DNA of 64,000 nt from NCBI GenBank assembly GCA_900074725.1, contig LT598455.1, forward strand, positions 1,055,802 to 1,119,801, given 5' to 3'. Origin of the DNA: Lachancea dasiensis. Taxonomy: Eukaryota; Ascomycota; Saccharomycetes; Saccharomycetales; Saccharomycetaceae. Shown here piece after piece: positions 19,498 to 29,204 of the stretch. The notes beneath the pieces were generated by a model that had not been told where the DNA came from, did not search any database, and was given only the letters and a program-made list of their open reading frames with translations. The translations under genes were made by a program, and so were the position numbers. Positions within the stretch are counted from its first letter, which is position 1. Each line of letters opens with the position of its first letter.

Positions 19498-20922
19498 ATG
19501 AGCGCATCTCAACAAACAGAAAAGCAGCAGCTCGCAAAGCAAGAGTTTGCAGATGTTGGCAGCGAGCAAGATGCCAAAAATACACAAGATCAAGGGGCTA
19601 CGCAAGATGGACCAACTGGCGCCGGTGAAGCCCCGGAAACATCTACGCAGCCAGCGCAGGAGAAACCCGCTGCAGCCGAAGAGGCCGCGGTTACTCCTGC
19701 AAACGCTTCGAAGGGTGGCAGAGAGACCTCTGACCGGATCTTGTACGTTGGCAATTTGGACCTGAGTGTCACTGAGGAAATGCTCAGACAGTACTTTCAA
19801 GTGGGTGGGGCCGTTGCCAATGTCAAAATCTTGATGGACAAGAACAACAAGGATGCAAACTATGCCTTCGTGGAATTCTACAAGCCTCACGACGCCAATG
19901 TGGCTTTCCAGACTCTGGACGGAAAGCAGGTGGAAAACAATGTTATCAAGATCAACTGGGCTTTCCAATCGCAGCAGGTGTCGTCAGAAGCCACTTTCAA
20001 CCTGTTTGTTGGGGATCTGAGCGTTGACGTTGACGACGAAACGCTTGCTTCCACTTTCAAAGCGGTCCCCACCTTCATCCAGGCCCATGTCATGTGGGAT
20101 ATGCAAACCGGAAGATCTAGAGGTTACGGTTTTGTATCCTTTGGTGACCAGTCTCAAGCTCAAACGGCCATGGAACAGAGCCAGGGTACCATATTAAATG
20201 GCCGAGCAATCCGCATCAACTGGGCTTCCAAGCGTGAGCATAGCAACAGCAACAACAGCAACAACAACAATAACAACAATAACAGCAACAGCAACAGCAA
20301 CAGCTACCATGCCGGCGGAAATCCATATCACGTTAACACGCGCGGAGGTGGCGCGCGCCGTGGAGGCTTCCGTGGGAATCAGCAATACAGAAGCCCAATG
20401 GGTCCCATGGCCATGTCTGCACCACCCCGTGGTCCACATTTGCCAGCCATGGGCTTGCCTCCTCAAGCTGCTCTGCTCCAGCATCAAGGTCCCGTCATGT
20501 TGCCCCAAGTTCCCCCTCAGGCAATCGAGGCCATGGTCAGAAGTGCGCCCCTTAGAGTCACAACCGTCTACATTGGTAACATCCCTCACTTTGCCTCCGA
20601 GCAGGATCTCATCACACTACTGCAGAACTTTGGTTTCATCGTCGATTTTAAACATTACGCTGAAAGAGGCTGCTGCTTCGTGAAATATGGTACCCACGAG
20701 CAAGCTGCGGTTTGTATTCTATCACTTGGAAACTTCCCGTTCCAAGGAAGAAACCTCAGAACTGGATGGGGCAAAGAAAAGCCTGCCTACAATCCACCTA
20801 CCAAGCTGGATGGCGCAGGACATCCCGCAGGCCAGGCGCCAATCCCAAGTGTGCAGTCTGAGACTCAAGAGCCCTCTATAAATAACGACTCAGATCAAAC
20901 TCAGGAAGAAGGCCAGGTGTGA
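19498..20922 (+). CDS. PUB1: Poly(A)/poly(U)-binding protein Pub1
   Basis: RNA-binding protein of the TIA-1/Nam8 type that binds U- and AU-rich mRNA, protects some transcripts from decay and enters stress granules. The 474 residues contain an N-terminal Q/A/E-rich tail, RRM1 from about residue 80 (ILYVGNLDLSVTEEMLRQYF), RRM2 from about 167 (FNLFVGDLSVDVDDETL), an Asn/Ser and Gly/Met/Pro-rich linker, and RRM3 from about 354 (TTVYIGNIPHFASEQDL), then a Q-rich tail. All three RRMs have their RNP1 segments. The linker is encoded by an imperfect AAC/AGC triplet tract. S. cerevisiae Pub1 is 453 residues. Confidence 0.96.
   Translation: MSASQQTEKQQLAKQEFADVGSEQDAKNTQDQGATQDGPTGAGEAPETSTQPAQEKPAAAEEAAVTPANASKGGRETSDRILYVGNLDLSVTEEMLRQYFQVGGAVANVKILMDKNNKDANYAFVEFYKPHDANVAFQTLDGKQVENNVIKINWAFQSQQVSSEATFNLFVGDLSVDVDDETLASTFKAVPTFIQAHVMWDMQTGRSRGYGFVSFGDQSQAQTAMEQSQGTILNGRAIRINWASKREHSNSNNSNNNNNNNNSNSNSNSYHAGGNPYHVNTRGGGARRGGFRGNQQYRSPMGPMAMSAPPRGPHLPAMGLPPQAALLQHQGPVMLPQVPPQAIEAMVRSAPLRVTTVYIGNIPHFASEQDLITLLQNFGFIVDFKHYAERGCCFVKYGTHEQAAVCILSLGNFPFQGRNLRTGWGKEKPAYNPPTKLDGAGHPAGQAPIPSVQSETQEPSINNDSDQTQEEGQV
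20242..20304 (+). repeat. AAC/AGC trinucleotide tract inside PUB1
   Basis: About 63 bases of AAC, AAT and AGC codons encode an Asn/Ser run between RRM2 and RRM3. Such tracts expand and contract readily, and S. cerevisiae Pub1 has Asn-rich stretches at the same place, so the property rather than the exact sequence seems conserved. Confidence 0.85.
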
Positions 20923-21333
20923 TACTTTTGTATCGCTTGTATGTACAACTTAGCTTTTACAAATTATAAATTACCACAAATTGATCATCCTTTCGCGGGC
21001 CGTAAAAGAGTTAGTTATTTTAACTAAATTGTATTATGGATAGTCGACTTTGATAAAGTAGTTCAACCCAACCAAACGGCATTACGGTCGCTGCTTTTGT
21101 AGCTTTGGTTGTACCTTGTAAACACTGACACCATTATATATTTTGCCCTTTACGCACTTGCTGATCATATGCTAAAACCACTGAAAAAAATTGAAAATTC
21201 ACTTAACGATGGGCACAACAGATCCAACGCTAACTGTCAGTTGTAAACCCATTTGTATTTTATAATACTCGCTGGCAATAGCAGTTAATCCTTTTGGAGG
21301 TGTGTATAGCAAATCAGGTTCACGCTGTTTTGT
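20923..21333. other. PUB1-UBP1 intergenic region
   Basis: 411 bases holding the PUB1 3' end and UBP1 promoter. AT-rich segments (for example near 20960-21060 and ATTATATATTTTG near 21132) are seen, but no gene or named site. Confidence 0.4.
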
Positions 21334-23643
21334 ATGAGCTTTGTTCTGGAAAAGTTAAGTGCATTATTCTCCACTTGGGACTCTCTGATCAGAAACTTTA
21401 ACAAATCCGAGCATAGAAACTCCACGCTTCTTGTACTGATTGCGTCAACAACTATACTGCTATACAAGAATCGGAGACAAATTCGGGATATCATGGAGAA
21501 CTTTGGGATGGTCGGAGGTGACCTGACGCGAGGGTTCCGTAATAACTATCGCAGCAGCATGTTCAACAAATGGGGCTCTAAGAACCCTGCTTTAGAGGAA
21601 AAGATGTTTGAAAGGGGTGGGTACGTAGGCGGACTGGTGAACGATGGCAATACCTGTTTTATGAACTCCGTCCTCCAAAGCTTAGCTTCATCCCAGCGAC
21701 TACTGCAGTTTTTGGATGAAGAACTTATTGAAGCCAACAAAGAGTTGGATAACGCAAACCCTATAGAAGAAACAGTTTCAGCAGGCGCAAACTCGCAAGA
21801 ACCTACTGATACTTTGAATACAGAAAAAAAACCGAAGGGTTCCAAAGTGTATGGAAAACGCAAAAAAAGAGCAGCAAGACTTGCGGAAAAGCAAGCCGCA
21901 GAGGACGATAATGGAGCGGTGGATATTACATTCAGTACCACTTTGAAGGAACTTGTCGATACTTTGAATGCACAACATCACAGAGACCGGCCATATTATA
22001 AGACCAACAAGCTTTTGAAAACTATGTCTAAAGCACCCAATAAAAGCATATTACTCGGCTACGATCAAGAAGATGCACAGGAGTTTTTCCAGACCATACT
22101 CTCCGAGCTGGAGAAGAATGTGATTTCACTGTACGGGAAAGCTTCTAGGGCGGACAATGCCAAGGTCAAAGCCAGTGATCTTTCTGAGGACGCGATGGTC
22201 GGACAGCAGAAACTAGGATCCATGGGCACGGTATTTATTCCAAGTGACCAAATTGATCCAAATTCTGTCCTTGGTAATGATCCAGAGCAGTTTTACTCAC
22301 CATATCCGTTGGTGACACCCCTCGATGGTATCACGGTGGAGAGAATTGGATGTTTGAATTGCGGAGAAAATGGAGGCATGCGATACTCAGTATTTTCAGG
22401 ACTCAGCTTAAATTTACCCAATGAAAACATAGGGTCTAATTTAAAGCTTTCAAAACTCTTAAATGATTGGTCGAAACCAGAGATAATAGAGGGCGTGGAG
22501 TGTAATCGGTGTTCTTTAAAAGCTGTTTTAGAGCATTTGGAGAAAACTCTGGTTGGTTACGAGGCCTCTGAAACTTGTTCAGAAAAATTAGTAGAAGCGG
22601 TCAGAACTAGAATTCTCGAGCTTAGAGATTTCTTAGCCAAACCGGTTATTGACGATAACGATTATAAAAACTTACACACTGATAACATGGTCAAGAAAAC
22701 ATCAAAAGCCAAACAAATACTCATTTCCCGACCACCGCCTTTGCTTTGCATTCATATCAACAGATCTGTATTTGATCCCCGCACTTATATGATCCGGAAA
22801 AATAACTCTCGAGTTCTATTCAAGTCAAAGTTAAACTTGGCACCGTGGTGCTGTGATATCGGTGATATCAATTTAGACGCTCGTTTACCGATGTCGAAAA
22901 ATGACCAGCAAACCCACGACTCTTCTGAAGACGAGAACGTGGGTGGGGAGTATTTTGCTCAATTGCACCGCCGTTATGAAGAAGAATTTGATGACAGTGA
23001 TGAAGAGGAGGATGGAAATGGGTACCATCGGTCGGGGAGGGATGTGTCGAATTATGATCCTTTGAAAGGTGAAGTGGATTCATCTTCCGGCGAAGAAAAC
23101 CGTGATTCTGAGGAAGAAGAGGATTTTGAGGTAGACACACTTGGAAACCGCGTGTACAAGCCTAAGGAGCGTACAACACATAATGACGTGGTCGGGAACT
23201 CAGACGATGAAAAAGGCGATGTGGCACATGAGCCAGGGCATGCTGGGTCACCAAACGAAGGTTCCTCTGACGACGAAGTTGAGAGTCTTGAAGAGAACCA
23301 AACAGATGCCGATAGGGCCTCTGCTATCGCACCCGTTCAACAGCGGCCCATCCCAAGCGCTTCGACGGTTCCTGCTGGTCCTTTGACATACGCTCTCCGC
23401 TCAGTAATTGTTCACTACGGTACGCACAACTATGGCCACTACATTGCATTCCGCAAATTCAGAGGTTTGTGGTGGAGGATTTCTGATGAAACAGTGTACG
23501 TGGTGGAAGAGGAAGAAGTTTTGTCGACACCTGGTATTTTCATGATGTTTTACGAGTACGACTACAACGAGGAGTTAGACAAAATGAATGACGATCTCGA
23601 ATGGACTGAGGCTGACGAAGTGCCAGACCATGCGGAATCGTAG
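21334..23643 (+). CDS. UBP1: Ubiquitin-specific protease Ubp1
   Basis: Cysteine deubiquitinase (peptidase family C19) that removes ubiquitin from conjugates; the yeast protein exists in soluble and membrane-anchored forms. The 769 residues have an N-terminal hydrophobic segment (about 30-46, LLVLIASTTILLY), the Cys box GLVNDGNTCFMNSVLQSL with the nucleophile near residue 108, LLGYDQEDAQEFFQTIL, a CxxC pair in IGCLNCGENGG and another in GVECNRCSL, an acidic insert, and the His box VHYGTHNYGHYIAFRK with the catalytic His near residue 701. Length is near S. cerevisiae Ubp1 (809). Followed by EXP1 and YFH1, the YDL122W-YDL120W order. Confidence 0.96.
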   Translation: MSFVLEKLSALFSTWDSLIRNFNKSEHRNSTLLVLIASTTILLYKNRRQIRDIMENFGMVGGDLTRGFRNNYRSSMFNKWGSKNPALEEKMFERGGYVGGLVNDGNTCFMNSVLQSLASSQRLLQFLDEELIEANKELDNANPIEETVSAGANSQEPTDTLNTEKKPKGSKVYGKRKKRAARLAEKQAAEDDNGAVDITFSTTLKELVDTLNAQHHRDRPYYKTNKLLKTMSKAPNKSILLGYDQEDAQEFFQTILSELEKNVISLYGKASRADNAKVKASDLSEDAMVGQQKLGSMGTVFIPSDQIDPNSVLGNDPEQFYSPYPLVTPLDGITVERIGCLNCGENGGMRYSVFSGLSLNLPNENIGSNLKLSKLLNDWSKPEIIEGVECNRCSLKAVLEHLEKTLVGYEASETCSEKLVEAVRTRILELRDFLAKPVIDDNDYKNLHTDNMVKKTSKAKQILISRPPPLLCIHINRSVFDPRTYMIRKNNSRVLFKSKLNLAPWCCDIGDINLDARLPMSKNDQQTHDSSEDENVGGEYFAQLHRRYEEEFDDSDEEEDGNGYHRSGRDVSNYDPLKGEVDSSSGEENRDSEEEEDFEVDTLGNRVYKPKERTTHNDVVGNSDDEKGDVAHEPGHAGSPNEGSSDDEVESLEENQTDADRASAIAPVQQRPIPSASTVPAGPLTYALRSVIVHYGTHNYGHYIAFRKFRGLWWRISDETVYVVEEEEVLSTPGIFMMFYEYDYNEELDKMNDDLEWTEADEVPDHAES

Positions 23644-23861
23644 TCTGCCAAACCTTTGTTCAGTCGCCAAGTCTTCGATTCCTAATTTATCGTGTTGTAG
23701 ATCTGTAGTTCAGGGCTTGTAAACGACCCAGTACATAACACGATGGCCTCCCAAATACTAATCACTTCCGTAAACAAGCTTTCTTTCTACTATAACTATG
23801 GGATTGTTACTAACGCTCTAGCCAATGCATCTTCGGCATGTAACTTGTAGCGTTATCATAT

Positions 23862-24302
23862 CTACACTAGGGACTCGTGGACTTCTTGTTGCTTTCCCGC
23901 AAACTGCCGGAACTGAAGCTCGCGTTCGCGCTGTTCCTCACGTTCATCCTCACCGATCAGCTCTGCCAGATCGTAATCATAGGTGTTGGGGTCGTTATCG
24001 AATTTGGCAATTGTACGCCTCTTGGGACCCGTTTTCGAGTCAATACCGTACTTCCGAGAGGGAATCGACGAAGACGCTGCTGCATCCAGATGAATCCGCA
24101 AGGGATTTTGTTCCTTAGTGATATTCAATTTTTCGCGGAGTTTCTGTCTCCTGGATATAGAACTAGCACTCTCTTGAGACGTATGGCTGTTGTGGGACGT
24201 TGGCTTGTGGAGCTTGTAAGAGAAAGTTCCGGAAAGCAGCGGCAGAACCAGAATAAAGGCAAAAACCACGAACAATACTACAAAATAGGCATATAGATTC
24301 AT
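23862..24302 (-). CDS. EXP1: ER membrane protein Exp1 (YDL121C family)
   Basis: Small ER membrane protein; the S. cerevisiae counterpart YDL121C/Exp1 has been reported to aid export of the plasma-membrane ATPase Pma1. The 146 residues have a single N-terminal membrane segment (about 5-27), a Ser/His-rich linker, and a charged, probably coiled C-terminal part with REEQRERELQFRQFAGKQQ. I rely mainly on position between UBP1 and YFH1, orientation, length (149 in S. cerevisiae) and topology rather than a remembered alignment. Confidence 0.7.
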   Translation of the reverse strand: MNLYAYFVVLFVVFAFILVLPLLSGTFSYKLHKPTSHNSHTSQESASSISRRQKLREKLNITKEQNPLRIHLDAAASSSIPSRKYGIDSKTGPKRRTIAKFDNDPNTYDYDLAELIGEDEREEQRERELQFRQFAGKQQEVHESLV

Positions 24303-24482
24303 GCTAAGGGCTAATAGACTATCGCAGTTCCACGCTGCCTTGCTGGAGATGGCCGATGAGTCTTTGGAATTCTTTCAAGTGTGAGAGGTAGAGTGAAAAT
24401 TTCTGAAATATTGACCTCAATCAACAACTCATCGCTATATTTCGTTTCCCACACAGAGCTACCTAGTGGTTATTCAGTAATA

Positions 24483-25070
24483 ATGTTGGTATTCAAAAGA
24501 GGTCTGTTGTCTGCGGCCTCAAGAAGGCTGGCAAAATCGTCAATCCGCCGCCTTCCGATCTCGTCCCTGGGCTTCTCCGGCTTCCAACACCCCTCCAAGT
24601 TTCGGACTGTGGTCAGAGGCCTGGCTATGTCGTCTTCTGGTGATCCCACCCACAATTCGAACCAAGCCGTCAAAACCAGCAGCGGCAGCTCGACAGACGG
24701 CAATGAAATTCCACAAGAAGTGTTGAACTTGAGCTCAGACGAATACCACACCCGCTCCGATCAGTTTCTGGAGACCCTTCAGGACCAGCTGGAGCAGGTC
24801 AGCGACTCGTATCCACAATTGATCCCCGATGTAGAACTGACGCAGGGTGTCATGACCCTGACCGTCGCGACCGTGGGCACCTACGTACTGAACAAACAGC
24901 CTCCTAACAAGCAGATCTGGCTGTCGTCGCCGGTCTCGGGTCCCAACCGCTTTGATCTATATCGCCACCGCTGGGTGTCACTCCGGAATGGCCAGGATCT
25001 TCTACAATTGCTAAATCAAGAACTGAACGCTGTCATGCCCGAGCCGGTGGAACTGCAGGCCGACCAGTGA
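24483..25070 (+). CDS. YFH1: Frataxin, mitochondrial iron-sulfur cluster assembly
   Basis: Mitochondrial matrix frataxin, which promotes iron-sulfur cluster synthesis on the Isu scaffold. The ATG at 24483 gives 195 residues and a typical arginine- and serine-rich presequence (MLVFKRGLLSAASRRLAKSS); the frame extends to 24381 but only from an earlier codon without presequence character. The mature domain contains the acidic first helix (DEYHTRSDQFLETLQDQLEQ), then VMTLTVATVGTYVLNKQPPN and IWLSSPVSGPNRFDL, the conserved beta-sheet with the functional Asn and Trp, and DLLQLLNQEL. Somewhat longer than S. cerevisiae Yfh1 (174) because of the linker after the presequence. Confidence 0.95.
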   Translation: MLVFKRGLLSAASRRLAKSSIRRLPISSLGFSGFQHPSKFRTVVRGLAMSSSGDPTHNSNQAVKTSSGSSTDGNEIPQEVLNLSSDEYHTRSDQFLETLQDQLEQVSDSYPQLIPDVELTQGVMTLTVATVGTYVLNKQPPNKQIWLSSPVSGPNRFDLYRHRWVSLRNGQDLLQLLNQELNAVMPEPVELQADQ

Positions 25071-25487
25071 AACTAGGCCGTGGCATCTGCGAAGATGCTT
25101 GGAATGTACGTATATATATGAACTCATTTTAAGAACGCCAATGGCACACATGCTGTTGTTATCAATTTTAGGCCGGACTCGGGGAGCGATTTGTACACGG
25201 AGGGTGAGTGATAGCCGTTCGCGTAGGTCTTCCATCACGTGGAGTCCGGCGTGAGCCAAGTAGCGTGTTGGACGGGTGGTTAGGTGCGTTGCGGTTGGGA
25301 TTGATGGTGGTGTCTTTATAATTCGATCCTCGGATAGAAAGATCCCCCCCTGAGGTAAAGTTTGTTGCTCTGTTGGAAGCGTATAAAAGCTGGAAAAATA
25401 TAACAAATACACACCCACCTCACCAAGCCAGTGTACACCGGCCCAAAAGCATATTTTAAGTATACAGATAGAAACAAGAGACCCATA
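25071..25487. promoter_or_regulatory. YFH1-PBI2 intergenic region with PBI2 promoter
   Basis: 417 bases. Toward PBI2 there is a CCCCT stress-response-like element at 25347-25351 and a TATAAA box at 25382-25387, about 100 bases before the PBI2 ATG. The stress element fits the known induction of vacuolar protease regulators under stress, but its use here is inference. Confidence 0.5.
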
Positions 25488-25718
25488 ATGGCTGCCAAGA
25501 CTTTTATTGTTACTTTGAAAGACCACGTCGCTGACGTGGACATCTCGAGTGTAAAAGAATCGTTTTCCAAGCTTGGGGGTGAGATCACACACGAGTTCTC
25601 GCTGATTAAGGGCTTCACGGTGAAGGTGCCCGAGTCCGGAATAGCCACGGTCAAGGATGAACACGCAGACTCAATTGCCAACATCGAGGAGGACCAAGAG
25701 GTGTCTACGAAGGAATAG
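25488..25718 (+). CDS. PBI2: Proteinase B inhibitor 2 (I9 family)
   Basis: Small cytosolic inhibitor of vacuolar proteinase B; with thioredoxin it also forms LMA1, a factor in vacuole fusion. From the ATG at 25488 the 76 residues form a complete I9/propeptide-inhibitor fold: KTFIVTLKDHVADVDISSVK, then GGEITHEFSLIKGFTVKVPE and HADSIANIEEDQEVSTKE. Length matches S. cerevisiae Pbi2 (75). The frame extension to 25431 starts with GTG and is not used. In S. cerevisiae PBI2 directly follows PUB1; here UBP1, EXP1 and YFH1 lie between. Confidence 0.95.
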   Translation: MAAKTFIVTLKDHVADVDISSVKESFSKLGGEITHEFSLIKGFTVKVPESGIATVKDEHADSIANIEEDQEVSTKE

Positions 25719-26371
25719 GGGTAAGGTAGCATGCTGGTCGTGGAAAGGTGTCTGGCCGCAAAGGGCTGCTTGTCTGTATCATGATATAGTCGTTGTACTA
25801 AGTCAGAAGTAAGAGGAAATAAAAAAGAAATAGTAACGTGTAATCAGCTGTGGATTTGCCCTTTTGCTAGGACGTCACGTAGCCGAAAGTTGGTCAAGGC
25901 CGATGCCCTTCGTGTATAGTGCTATCAACACCGATGCTGTGGGGTGTGTGGGTCTTGTGTCTGGGTGGACACCGAGCACAGTGCCGGGTGGCCTCCGCTC
26001 GGCGAATGGCACCAAGCGCATAGAGATCAACGCTTCATCAGCACGACTTCGTATTGTGTTGAGTGCGATCCAGCTGGAACAGTCGAGACCGTCACACGAT
26101 AGGGCCATTATTGTGAAAAACGACATCGCAAACGGGGGGAAGCACAACAATTCCCAAATGCGCCTTCAAAGAGAGCTTCTGACGGTTGAGTTGGCGTCAC
26201 GCGGCACAGGAAGCGTAAAAATATCTTGAAATCAAGCTTCTCGGCCCGAGCATGCCCTGAGTGCCGGCATTGGCGTCCTTGCATTTGACACATGAGACTC
26301 ATCGATACCACTGTTAGAAGACTGACCGCATCTATGAGCATCATTATCACTCGCGTTGCCAATCGAGGGTA
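25719..26371. other. Gap between PBI2 and MCH1 3' ends
   Basis: 653 bases between two convergent genes, longer than needed for terminators. A plus-strand frame (25864-26229) begins at TTG and an overlapping minus-strand frame (25875-26150) has no recognisable product. I see no supported gene. Confidence 0.4.
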
Positions 26372-27742
26372 TTATATATCTAGGCCCTTGCGTCTCCAGA
26401 AGCAGATATACGTAATAGCACACGCAACGAAAGCGACACCGAAAGAAACTGCGGTGAGAGAGAAGACTGGACTGACACATTGGGCACCCGCATACGCTGT
26501 GGAGCACTGGGCATCATATATACGGGCGTAAAGTATGCCAAACATGGTTGAACCAAAAGCGGGGGCAACCATAAAACACCCATAGGCAGTTCCAAAAATA
26601 CTGTAGCCCCAAATACTTAGGGTCAAGGTTGGAAAAATGGTAAAGAGTCCGCCGTATGCAGTACCGCACAGCGCACTGGCCAACAAAATGAGATTTGTAT
26701 TGGATCCAACATTCAAAACTAACAGTTGGGCAGTAAGACCAATTGCGAGGCCTACGTATAGGATTGGCATCCTCGAAAGTTTGTGGCTGGCGAAAAAATC
26801 GGCAACGAGTCCCACAATAAGGCGAGTTATCGTCGACATGAATGCGTAAAATGACAGAACGCGAGGTTGAATATCACGGTCCTCGGGCGACACCAGGATG
26901 GCCACAGACCCCATATTTGTAAGGAACATCTCTAAGCTGCCAATGGTCAGAAAGAAGGTGAAAAAGATCAGGTACATCGCGGGGTCTCTGAAGAAACGGC
27001 CGATTCGTTCTTTGTAGTCGTTAGTTGAGATACCTGACTGGCCATCGAGCAGAGGTTCATGCTCCTCCTGTTCCACAGGACTCTTGAGGATAGTCACTAC
27101 ACTGGTTGACACCCAGGTCAAGGTGCCCACCACTGCGTGGAACCAAGCAAAGGCCTTGAAGACACGCCCAAGGTCTAGGTAATCGTAGCCGTGAAAGAAC
27201 CACGAGTTCTTCAAGATCTCCGACCCGATCAGCGAGGCGAGTCCGTAGAAAGTAGTTGGGCAACTAATCGACAGAAACTTGGATCTGGGAAACAATTTTG
27301 CACATGTTAAGAGGCCGCTGAAGAAGAGGGCACTGGTGGAAACCCCAATGACCGAAAATGCAATAATGGTGAGAGAGAAATGCGCTTCTCCGTGCTCAAA
27401 TATGTAAGACCCGTATGAGTAGCTTGATACAAACCCCACTGTCGCAAGCCAACTTAATACCACCGGCCCGTGCGAATCCGATATAATTCCCAGTAGTGGC
27501 GGTGTAAGATACCCACCGAGATTGACAGCACTGGAAATGAGGTTTATTTGTAGGGAAGTGTAGTGCATGTGGCTGTGCCAGGGCCTTGTAAATAATGAGA
27601 TGATGGACACCAGGCCAGAAGCCACGCACGATACCAACGCAATGACAAAAGCGACTTTTCGTAGTGTGGTTATATGAAACTTAGGGTGCAAGCATGATCG
27701 AATGTGGAATGTGAGCCAGTGCTCAAGAGATGATAGTGACAT
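26372..27742 (-). CDS. MCH1: Monocarboxylate-transporter-like protein Mch1
   Basis: Major facilitator superfamily protein of the monocarboxylate porter-like group; yeast Mch1 is vacuolar-membrane located and does not transport the tested monocarboxylates, so the substrate is unknown. The 456 residues have about twelve hydrophobic segments, with NLGGYLTPPLLGIISDSHGP near residue 75, SALFFSGLLTCAKLFP near 134, and FGTAYGCFMVAPAFGSTMFG toward the end. The central loop near 225-245 is acidic (EQEEHEPLLDGQ). Close to S. cerevisiae length (486). PBP4 is next, as YDL053C follows YDL054C. Confidence 0.93.
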   Translation of the reverse strand: MSLSSLEHWLTFHIRSCLHPKFHITTLRKVAFVIALVSCVASGLVSIISLFTRPWHSHMHYTSLQINLISSAVNLGGYLTPPLLGIISDSHGPVVLSWLATVGFVSSYSYGSYIFEHGEAHFSLTIIAFSVIGVSTSALFFSGLLTCAKLFPRSKFLSISCPTTFYGLASLIGSEILKNSWFFHGYDYLDLGRVFKAFAWFHAVVGTLTWVSTSVVTILKSPVEQEEHEPLLDGQSGISTNDYKERIGRFFRDPAMYLIFFTFFLTIGSLEMFLTNMGSVAILVSPEDRDIQPRVLSFYAFMSTITRLIVGLVADFFASHKLSRMPILYVGLAIGLTAQLLVLNVGSNTNLILLASALCGTAYGGLFTIFPTLTLSIWGYSIFGTAYGCFMVAPAFGSTMFGILYARIYDAQCSTAYAGAQCVSPVFSLTAVSFGVAFVACAITYICFWRRKGLDI

Positions 27743-28078
27743 TTCAATGGAATGAGCGGATGACGCTTTTACACTTATTGGTAGTTACTTAATGTAAGTT
27801 CGGTGGACCACTAGAAAATAGTGATGAGAAAAAGTGACACACCGTCCAAGCCGAAGAAGCCAACAAACAAGTTGCCATTAACCTCGCTATGGATGGGCTC
27901 AGATTTTGACGAGGTTTAGGGACGTTGCTAAATAATGATAGTTAATATTACGAGTGAGGAGATGACGGTGATGCAGTATTATATTAGACGATGATAAACC
28001 CCAGGATAGAGCTTGTAAAGCTATGCGTTCGCCAAAAGCAATGAGGGACATGTAGCAGGAGTTCTAGGCGCGAGAAAA
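27743..28078. promoter_or_regulatory. MCH1 promoter region
   Basis: 336 bases between the MCH1 start and the PBP4 stop, both on the minus strand. It presumably carries the MCH1 promoter and PBP4 3' end; no specific element was identified. Confidence 0.4.
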
Positions 28079-28519
28079 TCAACTCCGTAGGTGCCGAGCA
28101 ACTTCATTCAAGCATGCATACTTTTTAGACTTCCACTTGTTGTTGGTAGTGGTCCCCCAATCTGGAGAGCCTTGTGACTTAGGCCTGGAATAGACGGTTG
28201 TGTTTGGCTGCGTAGCTTGTTGTGTGTAGTTTTTTTTCAAGAATTCGGCTACTTCTTGGGAATTGAATGGCTTGGCAAAAGGCTTTTTGGGTTTCTTCTG
28301 TGCAGCAGGAGCAGGGGCACTGGCGATGACTGGGGCGTCTTTATCCTTAGCGGCGCCATGAGGGCGTTCCAAGGACACTTTTTTGTTCTTACTTGAAGAA
28401 TTGGCCAGCCTGTTTGGGTTTATGGGCGATACTGCCTCTCTGGCAGGAGTCGCGGGGGCTGCTTTCGCGGCAGCAGCTGCCCAGCCTGTCAGTTTTGGTT
28501 TGCCAGTAGCTGTGGACAT
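28079..28519 (-). CDS. PBP4: Pbp4-like, Pbp1-binding protein
   Basis: Likely orthologue of S. cerevisiae Pbp4, a protein found with the poly(A)-binding-protein regulator Pbp1. The ATG at 28519 gives 146 residues: a Lys/Ala-rich N-terminus with TGWAAAAAKAAPATPA, a Pro/Lys-rich middle, a short conserved-looking FNSQEVAEFLKKNYTQ motif and a basic C-terminus (NNKWKSKKYA). The protein is low complexity and shorter than the S. cerevisiae one (185), so the call rests on synteny (MCH1-PBP4-SLC1-LHP1 correspond to YDL054C-YDL051W) plus the AAAAAK and EVAEFL features. The frame upstream to 28540 begins with TTG. Confidence 0.78.
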   Translation of the reverse strand: MSTATGKPKLTGWAAAAAKAAPATPAREAVSPINPNRLANSSSKNKKVSLERPHGAAKDKDAPVIASAPAPAAQKKPKKPFAKPFNSQEVAEFLKKNYTQQATQPNTTVYSRPKSQGSPDWGTTTNNKWKSKKYACLNEVARHLRS

Positions 28520-28764
28520 GATTGTGTATCTAAGATGCAAATGACACCTGTAACGAGTGCAGGAATTACTATATGCGAGGGAGCCTCGGGGGGCAACCAG
28601 GTGTTTTAATTGCCTTGTGGGTGGATCTTTGCGTGAAGGTTAGATGCTTCTTGATAGTCGGAAACCCAATCATTCGCGGACAAGTGTTTCGTGCGGAGTG
28701 ACGCAGCGTATCTGTGTGCAGTGTGATAGCCGGCGACTTCCTGGAACGCTTATGGTTGTTGGCT

Positions 28765-28965
28765 CTAGTATACTATTGAGCTAGTACGCTTTGTGGGCTG
28801 ACACGGGAGGTGGTGTCTAGAATAGCCCAAGTTTAATGCACATGATATTGCCTGGCGCACAACGTCTGGCAGATAGTCGATTTCATACTCCAGAAGAAGA
28901 GCCGCGCGGTGGGCTCTCGAATACTGCATACATTCGGTTTCAAACCAATTGCTCGCCTCCCACAT
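28765..28965 (-). CDS. Hypothetical small protein
   Basis: A 66-codon frame with a true ATG at 28965, preceded on its strand by TATATAG about 45 bases upstream. The product (MWEASNWFETECMQYSRAHR and onwards, with EYEIDYLPDVVRQAISCALN) reads like an ordinary soluble helical protein with four cysteines and no signal peptide. I do not recognise a family. In S. cerevisiae I recall no gene at this place, so it could be a lineage-specific gene, the remains of a larger one, or chance. Confidence 0.25.
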   Translation of the reverse strand: MWEASNWFETECMQYSRAHRAALLLEYEIDYLPDVVRQAISCALNLGYSRHHLPCQPTKRTSSIVY

Positions 28966-29204
28966 TGGAGCTCGCAGTAAAATTATTTGACATTAGTGTT
29001 ATCACTATATAGGATAATGTCACAAGACAGCGACTGATTTTCACTTACGTCCAGCCCCATTTAGAAAGTGTCGAGCCAAGACCCCCACTGACTCCGGCGC
29101 TGGCATAGAAGAGATCTGGAGCGAAGTAGCTCTCAAGAAGTTCAGGTCTGCGGCCCGTTTGTCATCCTACGCGCGGTTAGCCACACGTCGGGTGATCCCC
29201 AGAG

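Noticed and set aside
19387-19968. 193-codon minus-strand frame over the PUB1 start
   Set aside because: Antisense shadow of the PUB1 N-terminal coding region.
20194-20589. 131-codon minus-strand frame inside PUB1
   Set aside because: Produced by the triplet repeat and GC-rich linker read in reverse; antisense shadow.
25864-26229. 121-codon plus-strand frame between PBI2 and MCH1
   Set aside because: Begins at TTG, overlaps an opposite-strand frame, no recognisable product.
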